This document shows positions 1-7,543 of a stretch of DNA of 15,023 nt, piece by piece. Each line of letters starts with the position of its first letter. The stretch's first letter is position 1. Both the position numbers and the translations under genes were made by a program. Location: the NCBI GenBank assembly GCA_026786155.1, contig JAJAYR010000033.1, forward strand, positions 1 through 15,023, in the 5' to 3' direction. This DNA comes from Pyrinomonadaceae bacterium (GTDB lineage: Bacteria > Acidobacteriota > Blastocatellia > Pyrinomonadales > Pyrinomonadaceae). The notes beneath the pieces were generated by a model, which made no database searches, was not told the DNA's origin, and saw nothing but the letters and a program-made list of their open reading frames with translations.

Positions 1-1
1 G

Positions 2-46
2 CTCAAGCGCGTCAAATGGGACAACACGATGATGATGGGAGGGTAA
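2..46 (+). CDS. C-terminal end of the gene upstream of mreC, probably MreB (partial)
   Basis: Only the last 14 codons and the TAA stop are inside the window. The frame reads LKRVKWDNTMMMGG. The tail is too short to identify by itself. The call as the actin-like cell-shape protein MreB rests on position: mreC, mreD, mrdA and rodA follow on the same strand, and mreB normally heads this cluster. MreB forms membrane-bound filaments that direct the MreC/MreD/RodA/PBP2 complex. The stop is followed within a few bases by a heptamer repeat array. Confidence 0.45.
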   Translation, partial: LKRVKWDNTMMMGG

Positions 47-47
47 T

Positions 48-136
48 AAGGGATGAGGGATGAGGGATGAGGGATGAATAAGAAGTCGTTTCTGCGTTGC
101 TTTGTTCATCCCTCATTCCCTCATCCCTCATCCCTT
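48..136 (+). repeat. Heptamer-periodic hairpin between the upstream gene and mreC (unit GGGATGA)
   Basis: Four perfect head-to-tail copies of GGGATGA occupy 50-77. The reverse complement, TCATCCC, is repeated four times at 106-134, with one extra T in the second copy. The arms pair over about 30 bp around a 28-nt loop (78-105). The left arm is purine-rich and the right arm pyrimidine-rich. The array starts 3 nt after the upstream stop and ends about 10 nt before the chosen mreC start. The four GGG runs spaced by 4 nt also fit a G-quadruplex pattern. Confidence 0.9.
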
Positions 137-144
137 CCAAAGCT

Positions 145-1050
145 GTGGTTGAGCGAAGTCAGAAAGAGGTTTGGAAAATAACGCCATGGATTATGCTGCT
201 GCTGCTTTTGGGCAATTTTGTGTTGATGGCGTTTGACGCGCGGCAGGCAAATACGGAGCAGCGCGTGATTCGCGTTTGGGTGCAGACGGTCGCCGATTTC
301 GTGCAGTCGCCCGTTACTTTTGTCAGTTCCGCCGTCGCTAATTATTTTTCTTCAATCTCATCGTTAAGAACCGCGCAGAGTGAAAACGACATTCTCAAAC
401 AGCGCGTCCAAGAACTCGAAGTCGCCATCCAAAACGGCAACAGTTTGACGGCTGAAAACGAGCGTCTGAAAGGGCTTCTTCAATTAAAAAATGAAGGCGG
501 TTATAAAATTTTGGGTGCCCAGGTCATCGGGCGCGATACGTCGGCGTGGTTCGACTCTTCGATCATCAATCGCGGCAGTCTCGACGGCGTTAAATTAAAT
601 ATGCCGGTCGTCACCAACGGCGGACTCGTCGGCAGAGTAACGGCGGTCAGCCCTTTGACGGCGCAGGTCGCTTTGATAACCAAAGATAAAGCGGGTTTGG
701 GCGCAGTCGTCGGCGCACTCGGCACGTCGAACGCGCTCGGAGTCGTTACCGGCAGCGGGAAAAAAGAAATTTTGGAAATGGGCTACGTGCCGGGCAGCAT
801 CGAAGTCAAAGTCGGCGAAAGCGTTTATACGACCGGACAGGACGGGATTTATCCGGCGAATTGGAAGTTAGGCGAAGTCATCGAAGTTCGCTCAAGTTCA
901 GCGTCTTCGCCGCAGCAAATTTTCATTCAGCCGAGCGCGAAACTTTCCTCGATGCAGGAAGTCGCCGTGCTGCTCTACGAACCGCCGCCGCGCCCGGAAT
1001 TTGATAAATCGCTGCCGAACGCGGCGAAAAAAGTAGGCGGTAAGCAGTAA
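145..1050 (+). CDS. mreC: MreC, rod-shape-determining scaffold protein
   Basis: MreC is a bitopic inner-membrane protein whose periplasmic part links MreB filaments to PBP2/RodA. From the GTG at 145 the product has 301 residues. It has a short cytoplasmic N-terminus, one membrane segment (about 13-30), a coiled coil (about 72-117, with the NDILKQRVQELE and AENERLKGLLQL heptads), then the beta-rich MreC core (AQVIGRDTSAWFDSSIINRG, NGGLVGRV, GYVPGSIEVKVGE, TTGQDGIYP). The frame is open upstream to a TTG at 97, but that extension is encoded by the CATCCCT heptamer array and reads as repeated SSLIP, so I reject it. ATG 193 would cut into the membrane helix. No Shine-Dalgarno precedes the GTG. At the 3' end the last codons and stop lie in another heptamer array. 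Start uncertain, family secure. Confidence 0.93.
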   Translation: MVERSQKEVWKITPWIMLLLLLGNFVLMAFDARQANTEQRVIRVWVQTVADFVQSPVTFVSSAVANYFSSISSLRTAQSENDILKQRVQELEVAIQNGNSLTAENERLKGLLQLKNEGGYKILGAQVIGRDTSAWFDSSIINRGSLDGVKLNMPVVTNGGLVGRVTAVSPLTAQVALITKDKAGLGAVVGALGTSNALGVVTGSGKKEILEMGYVPGSIEVKVGESVYTTGQDGIYPANWKLGEVIEVRSSSASSPQQIFIQPSAKLSSMQEVAVLLYEPPPRPEFDKSLPNAAKKVGGKQ

Positions 1051-1133
1051 GCAGTAAGTAGTTTAAGTTCCGGCAATTATCGCCGCCTGAAAACTAAACC
1101 GCCGACTGCCTTCTGCCGACTGCCTTCTGCTAA
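1037..1133 (+). repeat. Heptamer-periodic imperfect palindrome at the mreC-mreD junction
   Basis: Left array: units GCGGTAA (1037-1043) and GCAGTAA (1044-1050 and 1051-1057). The second unit supplies the TAA stop of mreC. Right array: CTGCCTT, CTGCCGA, CTGCCTT and CTGCTAA, on exact 7-nt steps from 1106 to 1133, preceded by CCGCCGA at 1099. The right array is roughly the reverse complement of the left (GCAG against CTGC) but with substitutions, so pairing is imperfect. It ends 2 nt before the mreD ATG. Confidence 0.8.
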
Positions 1134-1135
1134 CA

Positions 1136-1690
1136 ATGGAACAGGCAAAAATCATCATCGCCCTCGTTATCGCCGTTTTGCTGCAATGGACGCTTCGCAA
1201 CGTCTTTGAGCCGTTCGCCTTTATTGATTTTCCGCTGATTATCGTCGTTTATGCCGCGCTTCAGGGCAATTCAATGCGGTCTCTGCTTTACGGGACATTC
1301 GCCGGAATCGCGGTTGACGCTTTGAGCGGCGGGCTTTTGGGCGCGAACGGGTTCTCGAAAACACTCGTCGCCTTCGTCGTTTCGGAGATGGTGCGGCGCG
1401 TCTATCTGGACAACCTTCTTTTGCGAATTCCCGTCATAGCGGGTGCTTGTTTGCTGGATGATTTGGTTTATTACGGAATGCACCGGCTTCTCGGACAAGA
1501 GCCGACCGGACAATTTATTACGACCATTTCTTACTCGTTGATTGGAACGACTATCGCGGGAACAATTATTTTCTTGCTTTTAAATAATGTTTTCGCGGAA
1601 AATGTCAGAAGAGGAAAACGCGAAAGTTTTGCCACGCGCCGTCAACAAACCCGTCGGCGCAACCCGATTCAGCTAAGAAGCCGAAAGTAG
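1136..1690 (+). CDS. mreD: MreD, rod-shape-determining membrane protein
   Basis: MreD is an integral inner-membrane partner of MreC in the elongation complex. The product is 184 residues, slightly longer than typical MreD (about 160-180), and very hydrophobic, with about five membrane segments: about 5-22, 27-45, 50-72, 95-115 and 130-155. The N-terminal pattern (LVIAVLLQWTL, then FIDFPLIIVVYAAL, then GTFAGIAVDALSGGLLGANG) is typical of the family, with the conserved loop glycines and the Asp of AGIAVD. The C-terminus is a basic cytoplasmic tail (RRGKRESFATRRQQTRRR). The ATG at 1136 follows the heptamer array directly with no Shine-Dalgarno. Position between mreC and mrdA supports the call. 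Confidence 0.93.
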   Translation: MEQAKIIIALVIAVLLQWTLRNVFEPFAFIDFPLIIVVYAALQGNSMRSLLYGTFAGIAVDALSGGLLGANGFSKTLVAFVVSEMVRRVYLDNLLLRIPVIAGACLLDDLVYYGMHRLLGQEPTGQFITTISYSLIGTTIAGTIIFLLLNNVFAENVRRGKRESFATRRQQTRRRNPIQLRSRK

Positions 1691-1722
1691 AAGATTAACG
1701 GGTAAATTTGTATTTTGAAATT

Positions 1723-1757
1723 GATTTGAAATCTGAAATTCGAGATTTGAAATTTTA
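1723..1757 (+). repeat. Heptamer array at the mreD-mrdA junction (AT-rich, one arm)
   Basis: Five consecutive heptamers: GATTTGA (1723), AATCTGA (1730), AATTCGA (1737), GATTTGA (1744) and AATTTTA (1751). The last one overlaps the A of the mrdA ATG. A related ATTTTGA sits slightly upstream at 1712. Unlike the other junctions there is no clear separate pyrimidine-rich second arm; the AAATTTG at 1704 is only a weak partner. The array occupies the place where a ribosome binding site would be. Confidence 0.75.
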
Positions 1758-3643
1758 TGAAACTCAACGACCAGGCGCAGAATTTAGGCATCAGAGTCGG
1801 CACGATTCAAGTTATCGCATTTGTTTTGCTGGCGATTCTCGGCGTTCGGCTTTATTACCTGCAAGTCGTCAAAGGCGAATACTACAGCGATAAAGCAGAA
1901 AATCAGCGCATTCGGATGATTCCGATTCCCGCGCCGCGCGGTGCGATTTTCGACCGTAACGGAAAATTACTGGTTGATTCGCGCCCGACCTACAACGTAA
2001 CTCTGTCGAACGAGCCGATTAAGAAAATTGACGTTACCGACCGCCTCGAAGATTATTCCAGAGGCTTGAATGTTGACCGTCAGTATTTAATCGAGCGCAT
2101 CAATCTCATCAAAAAACAACCCGGTTTTGAAACGATGGTGTTGAAGGAAAACGCCTCGATTCAGGATATTTCATGGGTTGAAGCGCACGCCCTCGAATAC
2201 AGCGAACTGCGCGTCGAACTTCAGCCGCAAAGATTTTATCCGCTCGGCAAAACGCTCGCGCACGTTCTCGGCTACGTCGGCGAAATCAGCCCGAAACAGC
2301 TTGAAAAACCGGAAGTTATCGAAAAAGGTTTTCGCCCCGGCGACATTATCGGCAAAGGCGGTTTGGAACAGCAATACGACGAACACCTGCGCGGCAAGCC
2401 CGGTTATCGCAAAGTTATCGTGGACAGCCGCGGGCGCGTCCAGAGCGAAATCGAAACGGTGGAGCCGCAAGCCGGACAGGATTTAGTTTCGACGATTGAT
2501 CTGGATTTGCAGCTAACGGCGGAAGAACAGTTGGAAAATTCAACGACTAAACGCGGCACGATTATGGCGATTGACCCGAACAACGGCGAAGTTTTAGCGA
2601 TGGCTTCCGCGCCGTCGTTCGACCCGAACGCTTTTGTAACGCGCATCGCCACACCCGAAGGTCGGCGCGAAATCGCCAATTATTACACGAACGAAGAACG
2701 TCCGCTGCTCAATCGCGCGATTCAGGGACGTTATCATCCCGGCTCGACGTGGAAAATTCCCGAATCAATCGGAGCTTTGCAGCAGGGCGCGATTACGGTC
2801 GCGCACTCGAACGTCGCCTGCGGCGGCGGCATCACCATCGGCAACAAATTTACGCGCTGTATGGGCAGCCACGGTTCGCCGCCGCTGTCTTACGCGATTA
2901 CCAAATCGTGCGACGGTTACTATTACCGGCTGGCGTTAAAAATGAAAATCGAAGGCTTAATCGAGATGATTGAAACATTCGATTTTGACAAGCGTTCGGG
3001 CATTGATTTACCGAATGAAAAAATCAGCCAAACGCCGAAATCGTGGATGCCGAGCGTCGTCAAACGCGAAGGAAAGTGGAGCGACATTCGCACGGTTTAT
3101 GCGTCAATCGGACAGGATACGGTGGTCGTTACGCCGATTTCAATGCTTCGCGCGGTCGCGCCCGTCGGAGTTGCAGGCAGAATGTTCGTGCCGCATCTTT
3201 TAAAGGAATTCAAAGCCATTGGCGCGGTCGGCGAAGAAGGCGACCCGAATTACGTTCCGGCGAAACCGAGTTTCGGTTTCGACCGTCCCGAACCGAAAAT
3301 TATCGAGATGACACCGGAGCAGAACAAAATAATGCTCGACGGAATGTGGGGAGTCGTCAACGGCGGCGGCACGGGCGCGGGAATTAAAATCAACGGCTTC
3401 GACATTGCTGGAAAAACCGGCACGGCGCAGAATTCGTCGCTCAATTCGGGCGGCGCACAAGACCATTCATGGTTCGTTTCATTTGCGCCGGCATACAAAC
3501 CGGAAATCGCCGTCATTGGCTTAATTGAAAATTCCGGCTTTGGCGGCAGACACGCCGCGCCCGCCGTCAAAGCCGTTTATGAAACGTATCTGGCAAAACA
3601 TCATCCTAATTTATTGAACGGACAACAAATAGCGAAGAAATAG
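1757..3643 (+). CDS. mrdA: Penicillin-binding protein 2 (elongasome DD-transpeptidase)
   Basis: Class B penicillin-binding protein that cross-links peptidoglycan as the partner of RodA. It has 628 residues, the normal size for PBP2 (E. coli 633). Order: N-terminal membrane anchor (about 15-36, IQVIAFVLLAILGVRLYYLQ); the pedestal/dimerisation domain starting at PAPRGAIFDRNGKLL (about 55-70), with the GYVGEIS and GKGGLEQQYDEHLRGKPG motifs; then the transpeptidase domain. Active-site motifs are all present: STWK at 330-333 (nucleophile Ser330), SCD at 384-386 (the SxN-equivalent motif, Asp as is common in PBP2) and KTG at 553-555. ATG 1757 gives a complete anchor. Its stop TAG is also the first base triplet of the next heptamer hairpin. 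It sits immediately upstream of rodA, as expected. Confidence 0.96.
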   Translation: MKLNDQAQNLGIRVGTIQVIAFVLLAILGVRLYYLQVVKGEYYSDKAENQRIRMIPIPAPRGAIFDRNGKLLVDSRPTYNVTLSNEPIKKIDVTDRLEDYSRGLNVDRQYLIERINLIKKQPGFETMVLKENASIQDISWVEAHALEYSELRVELQPQRFYPLGKTLAHVLGYVGEISPKQLEKPEVIEKGFRPGDIIGKGGLEQQYDEHLRGKPGYRKVIVDSRGRVQSEIETVEPQAGQDLVSTIDLDLQLTAEEQLENSTTKRGTIMAIDPNNGEVLAMASAPSFDPNAFVTRIATPEGRREIANYYTNEERPLLNRAIQGRYHPGSTWKIPESIGALQQGAITVAHSNVACGGGITIGNKFTRCMGSHGSPPLSYAITKSCDGYYYRLALKMKIEGLIEMIETFDFDKRSGIDLPNEKISQTPKSWMPSVVKREGKWSDIRTVYASIGQDTVVVTPISMLRAVAPVGVAGRMFVPHLLKEFKAIGAVGEEGDPNYVPAKPSFGFDRPEPKIIEMTPEQNKIMLDGMWGVVNGGGTGAGIKINGFDIAGKTGTAQNSSLNSGGAQDHSWFVSFAPAYKPEIAVIGLIENSGFGGRHAAPAVKAVYETYLAKHHPNLLNGQQIAKK

Positions 3644-3717
3644 TCGAGAGTGGAGAGTGAAGAGTCGAGAGGAAAAGTTTCTTCGACTCTCCACTCTCGA
3701 CTCTTCACTCTCCACTC
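3642..3717 (+). repeat. Heptamer-periodic hairpin at the mrdA-rodA junction (unit AGTSGAG)
   Basis: Left arm units on 7-nt steps: AGTCGAG (3642), AGTGGAG (3649), AGTGAAG (3656) and AGTCGAG (3663). Right arm units: CGACTCT (3684 and 3698), CCACTCT (3691) and TCACTCT (3705). Positions 3648-3671 and 3694-3717 are perfect reverse complements over 24 bp, with a 22-nt loop. The first unit overlaps the mrdA stop, and the last base lies 4 nt before the rodA ATG. Confidence 0.93.
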
Positions 3718-3721
3718 AAAA

Positions 3722-4843
3722 ATGGCTGCAATTATTGAAAAACGTAATCTCAGAGATTTCGATTGGCTCACGGCTTTTCTCGCCGTTGCCATCGTCTGTT
3801 TCGGCGTGTGGCAAATTTACAACGCGCAGCCGACGGAAACCTACTGGTCGAAACAGATTGTCGGATTAGGTATTGCACTCATCGCGTTCGCCGTGATTGC
3901 GATAATTGATTACCGCCGCGTGATTGATGCCGCGCCGGTTTTTTACATTTTCGGGTTGATTTTGCTGGCATTGGTTTTAGTTCCCGGTCTCGGCGTGAAA
4001 GTCAACGGGCAGCAGGCGTGGCTCAAACTCCCGATTATCGGACAATTTCAGCCGTCCGAATTCGTTAAAATTCCGACGGTTCTGCTGCTTGCCAAATACT
4101 TCGGGGCGCGAAAAGCCGGAACGCTGACCTTTAAGGAAATTCTCGTCGGCGCGGGAATTTTAGCCGCGCCCGTCGGTTTGATTATGTTTGAGCCGGACGC
4201 GGGACAGGCGATGACCTATTTTCCGCTGCTCGCCGTGGTGCTTTTTCTGTCGGCGGTCAAAGTTCGCTACATCGCGTTGACGATTGTCGCGGGTTTGATT
4301 TTTGTGCCGCTGGCTTTTTGGGTCGGCGTGCAGACGGGCAACATCAAAAAATATCAAATCGAGCGCGTCAACGTGATTTTAGACCCCGAATCGGCAGACC
4401 CGCGCGGCTTCGGTTATCACACGGTGCAGTCAATGATTACGGTTGGTAAAGGCGGTTTGAGCGGCATCAAAGGCGACACGGAAACTTCGCAGAGCGCGTT
4501 GAAATTTCTGCCCGAACCGCACACTGATTTTATCTTTGCGGTAACGGCGGAAAATACCGGCTTTATCGGCTGCATCTCATTGCTGTTGGCTTACGCCCTG
4601 CTTTTGTCGCGGCTCGTCGCGGGCGCCCGGCAAGCACCTGACCGCGCCGGAATGCTGGTGATTATGGCGATTGTCGGCGGGCTGACGTTTCAAATTTTTA
4701 TGAACGTCGGGATGGTTTTGGGCTTTTTGCCCGTCATCGGCGTTCCGCTGCCGCTGATGAGCGCGGGACTTTCGGCGGTTTTATCAACATTTATCGCCAT
4801 CGGCTTTGTCATCAGTATCAAGATGCGGCGGTTTGTTAATTAG
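3722..4843 (+). CDS. rodA: RodA, SEDS-family peptidoglycan glycosyltransferase
   Basis: RodA polymerises lipid II into glycan strands with PBP2. From ATG 3722 it has 373 residues (E. coli RodA 370), with about ten membrane segments. SEDS landmarks: GVKVNGQQAWLKLPIIGQFQPSEF (about 93-116), EPDAGQAM in the middle, and PEPHTDFIFAVTAENTGFIG, whose Asp269 matches the conserved extracellular aspartate considered catalytic in RodA. The C-terminal landmark is altered: most RodA proteins read PLPLxSYGGSS, while here it is PLPLMSAGLSA. The frame is open upstream to 3650, but those 24 residues are translated from the heptamer hairpin, so the start is placed at 3722 (MAAIIEKRNLRDFDW). No Shine-Dalgarno is visible. 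Confidence 0.95.
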   Translation: MAAIIEKRNLRDFDWLTAFLAVAIVCFGVWQIYNAQPTETYWSKQIVGLGIALIAFAVIAIIDYRRVIDAAPVFYIFGLILLALVLVPGLGVKVNGQQAWLKLPIIGQFQPSEFVKIPTVLLLAKYFGARKAGTLTFKEILVGAGILAAPVGLIMFEPDAGQAMTYFPLLAVVLFLSAVKVRYIALTIVAGLIFVPLAFWVGVQTGNIKKYQIERVNVILDPESADPRGFGYHTVQSMITVGKGGLSGIKGDTETSQSALKFLPEPHTDFIFAVTAENTGFIGCISLLLAYALLLSRLVAGARQAPDRAGMLVIMAIVGGLTFQIFMNVGMVLGFLPVIGVPLPLMSAGLSAVLSTFIAIGFVISIKMRRFVN

Positions 4844-4932
4844 GAGTCAGGGGACAGGATTCGGGGGGACGGGATTAAGATTCAAAATTTAAGATTTAAA
4901 ATCTCAATCCTGAACCCCGACCCCTGACTCCT
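4842..4932 (+). repeat. Heptamer-periodic hairpin at the rodA-PBP1A junction
   Basis: Outer arms are perfect over 12 bp: AGGAGTCAGGGG at 4842-4853 and CCCCTGACTCCT at 4921-4932. Further in, the left arm (TCGGGGGGACGGGATTAAGATT is its inner half, about 4861-4882) still matches the complement of about 4900-4920, with a 7-nt unit present only on the left. The whole stretch can be read in 7-nt steps with TCA, TRA or TGA recurring at the same phase, including the AT-rich middle (about 4880-4906). It begins inside the rodA stop TAG. The downstream AAAAGG at 4941-4946 lies outside it and can serve as ribosome binding site for the next gene. Confidence 0.85.
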
Positions 4933-4954
4933 GAATCTCCAAAAGGTATAAGAT

Positions 4955-7543
4955 ATGGCTAAGGAAATGAGCAGAATCAGAACGCAGGAAGTTGAATCGG
5001 TCGCGCCGAAAAAGGGCGGCTTTTGGCGATTCGTGTGGCTGCCGGTCGCGCTGCTGCTAGCGTTGTCGGCGGGCGGGTTGACCGGCATTCTGGCTTCTTA
5101 TTATTTGAATAATTCGCGCTATTCGACGGAAGTCTCCGCGCTGGCGACTTATCGCCCGCCGCAGGTAACGACGATTTTCGCCGACGACGGCGAGACGATT
5201 CTGGCGGAATTCGCGCTCGAAAAACGCATTCCGATCAAGGAACAGGACATTCCGAAAAACGTCGAAAACGCGCTGATTGCCGTCGAAGATTTTCGCTATT
5301 ACGACCATATCGGAATTGACCCGTATCGCATCGCGGGCGTTATCTTTAAGAAAATAACCAGCGGCGGCAGAATGGAAGGCGGTTCGACGATTACGCAGCA
5401 GCTTGCCAAAAATCTCTTTCTGTATAAAGACCAAACTTTTACGCGCAAATTTAGCGAATGGATTGTCGCGCTGCAAATCGAGCGGCTTTATACCAAACGC
5501 CAGATTCTCGAAATGTATATGAATTACGTTTTTCTCGGCGCGGGTTCTTACGGTTTTGAAGCCGGAGCGCGGACATATTTCGGGAAATCTTTAAAGGATT
5601 TGAATCTCGAAGAAGCCGCGCTGCTCGCCGCGATTCCGAAATCGCCGGATTATTCGCCGACTAAAAATATAGACAAAGCCAAGGAACGGCGCGACATCGT
5701 GCTTGACCAAATGGCGAAATACGGCTACATCACGCCCGCCGATGCGGGCGCGGCGAAAGCCAAACCGATTAAACTGGCGGACACGGCGTATTATCAATCG
5801 CTGCCGAAATCAACGGCGTGGGATTATCCGGTCGAAGAAGTTCGCAAATATCTCGAAGACAAATACACGACGCGCGTCGCGCAGGGCGGTTTGCAGGTTT
5901 ATACGACCATCAATGTTGACGCGCAGAAATTGGCGACGAAAGCCGTCCGCGAAGGTTTGCGAAGCTACGACCGCGGGCGCGGCTGGCGTTCCGAATATAA
6001 AGATGTGCTGCTCGATGAAACTAAAAACAACGAGCCGATTACCGACCCGAAAGCGATTCAGCGCAAACTAGAATCTTACAAACACGCCGATTGGTATGGC
6101 GACACTTACGAAAAAGGCGAATATATCAAAGGTTTGGTCGTCAAAAGCGATGCCGCCAAAGACGAAGTAACGGTTCGTTTCGGCAGATACTCCGCCGTCG
6201 TAACCGCCAAAGATATGGGCAGAAGCGGCAAGAAACCGGCGGGCGAATTGAAAATCGGATTTTTGCCGGAGTTTGAAGTTAAAGAAGTTGACGAAGACGC
6301 GCAGACGTTAAAAGTTGCGCTGTCGCAAGTGCCGGAAGTTCAGTCTTCGATTGTTTCGTTGAACGCGCATACCGGCGAAGTCGTGGCGATGGTCGGCGGC
6401 TATGATTTTTCCACGAGCAAATTCAACAACGCCACGCAGGGACTTCGGCAAACCGGCTCGGTGTATAAACCGTTCATTTATACGGCGGCGGTCGAATGGG
6501 GAATGACCCCGGAAACGATGGTCAGCGGTGCGCCGATCAAACGCGGCGGCTGGATGCCGCAAAACTACGACGGCAGTTTGAGTCATCCGAACGTGCCGTT
6601 GGAAACCGCGCTCGCCAAATCTTATAATCTGGCGGCGGTTCATCTGCTCGACCAGATTGGCGTGCAGACCGGCGCACAGATGGTGCGACGGTTCGGAATT
6701 ACCAATCCGATGTCGCCGAGTTTGCCGTCCGCCTTGGGAGCGAGTGAAGCCGCGCTGATTGAAATGGTGTCGGCTTATTCGACTTTTCCGAATAAAGGTT
6801 TGCGCGTCGAGCCGCATTTGATTCGGAAAGTGATGAGCCGCGACGGAAGCCTTTTGGAAGAATTCAAAGGCACGACTTCCCGCGTAACGAGCGAATACGT
6901 CGCCGGAACGATGGTCGAAATGATGCGGAAAGTTACCAGCGCGGGCGGCACGGCACCGGGCGCGAACGCCGGCGGTCAGCCGCTCGCCGGAAAAACCGGC
7001 ACGGTCAACGACCAGACGGACGTTTGGTTTATCGGCTACACGCCGACGTATGTTACGGGCGTTTGGATGGGAAACCCGGAGCGCAAAGAATCGCTCGGCG
7101 CGGGAATGACCGGCGGACGCGGCGCACTGCCATATTTCAACGCCTTTATGATTCCGTATATGAAGGACAAGCCGAAGGACAGTTTTTATGAAACGCCGCC
7201 GATGCCTTCCGACATCAAGGCTTTAGCCGGACGGCGCAAACGCGAAGAACAAGAGAAACTCGAAAAAGCCGACGAAGCGGGCAGAAATCTGGGCGTAAGT
7301 TTTAACACCGGAACGCGCCCGCGACGCGACGCGACACCGGCGACGAGCGGTGATATTAACACTTTGCCGCCGACTTCGAGCGAATTGCCTGACGCGAAGA
7401 TTGATATTAAACCGACTCAGCCGAAAATTGAAGAGCCGCCGAAGCCGAAAGTGATAACCGCGCCGCCGCCGCCGCCGCCGCCGGAAAAGCCGAAAAGCGA
7501 AGGCACGAAACGGAAGGGCAAGAAGGGCGACGGGGAAAATTAG
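4955..7543 (+). CDS. mrcA: Class A penicillin-binding protein, PBP1A type (bifunctional transglycosylase/transpeptidase)
   Basis: Bifunctional peptidoglycan synthase of 862 residues, like PBP1A (E. coli 850). Short cytoplasmic tail; membrane anchor (about 27-50); GT51 glycosyltransferase domain with catalytic Glu111 in EDFRYYDHIGID, then GGSTITQQLAKNLFL, RKFSEWIVALQIER and YMNYVFLG; then a linker/OB-like region (about 330-460); then the transpeptidase with SVYK (nucleophile Ser502, Lys505), SYN at 556-558 and KTG at 680-682. After about residue 745 comes a low-complexity tail: charged, Pro-rich, with a run of seven prolines, ending very basic (TKRKGKKGDGEN). ATG 4955 has AAAAGG 8-13 nt upstream, one of the few plausible ribosome binding sites in this cluster. 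It probably acts with the Rod complex encoded upstream. Close alternatives (mrcB/pbpC) fit less well. Confidence 0.93.
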   Translation: MAKEMSRIRTQEVESVAPKKGGFWRFVWLPVALLLALSAGGLTGILASYYLNNSRYSTEVSALATYRPPQVTTIFADDGETILAEFALEKRIPIKEQDIPKNVENALIAVEDFRYYDHIGIDPYRIAGVIFKKITSGGRMEGGSTITQQLAKNLFLYKDQTFTRKFSEWIVALQIERLYTKRQILEMYMNYVFLGAGSYGFEAGARTYFGKSLKDLNLEEAALLAAIPKSPDYSPTKNIDKAKERRDIVLDQMAKYGYITPADAGAAKAKPIKLADTAYYQSLPKSTAWDYPVEEVRKYLEDKYTTRVAQGGLQVYTTINVDAQKLATKAVREGLRSYDRGRGWRSEYKDVLLDETKNNEPITDPKAIQRKLESYKHADWYGDTYEKGEYIKGLVVKSDAAKDEVTVRFGRYSAVVTAKDMGRSGKKPAGELKIGFLPEFEVKEVDEDAQTLKVALSQVPEVQSSIVSLNAHTGEVVAMVGGYDFSTSKFNNATQGLRQTGSVYKPFIYTAAVEWGMTPETMVSGAPIKRGGWMPQNYDGSLSHPNVPLETALAKSYNLAAVHLLDQIGVQTGAQMVRRFGITNPMSPSLPSALGASEAALIEMVSAYSTFPNKGLRVEPHLIRKVMSRDGSLLEEFKGTTSRVTSEYVAGTMVEMMRKVTSAGGTAPGANAGGQPLAGKTGTVNDQTDVWFIGYTPTYVTGVWMGNPERKESLGAGMTGGRGALPYFNAFMIPYMKDKPKDSFYETPPMPSDIKALAGRRKREEQEKLEKADEAGRNLGVSFNTGTRPRRDATPATSGDINTLPPTSSELPDAKIDIKPTQPKIEEPPKPKVITAPPPPPPPEKPKSEGTKRKGKKGDGEN

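Noticed and set aside
50..134. Possible CRISPR-like array from repeated GGGATGA/TCATCCC
   Set aside because: Units are 7 bp and contiguous, without spacers, and the second half is the reverse complement of the first. No cas genes are present.
97..144. mreC starting at TTG 97
   Set aside because: The extra 16 residues are translated heptamer repeat, with no homologous N-terminus expected in MreC and no ribosome binding site.
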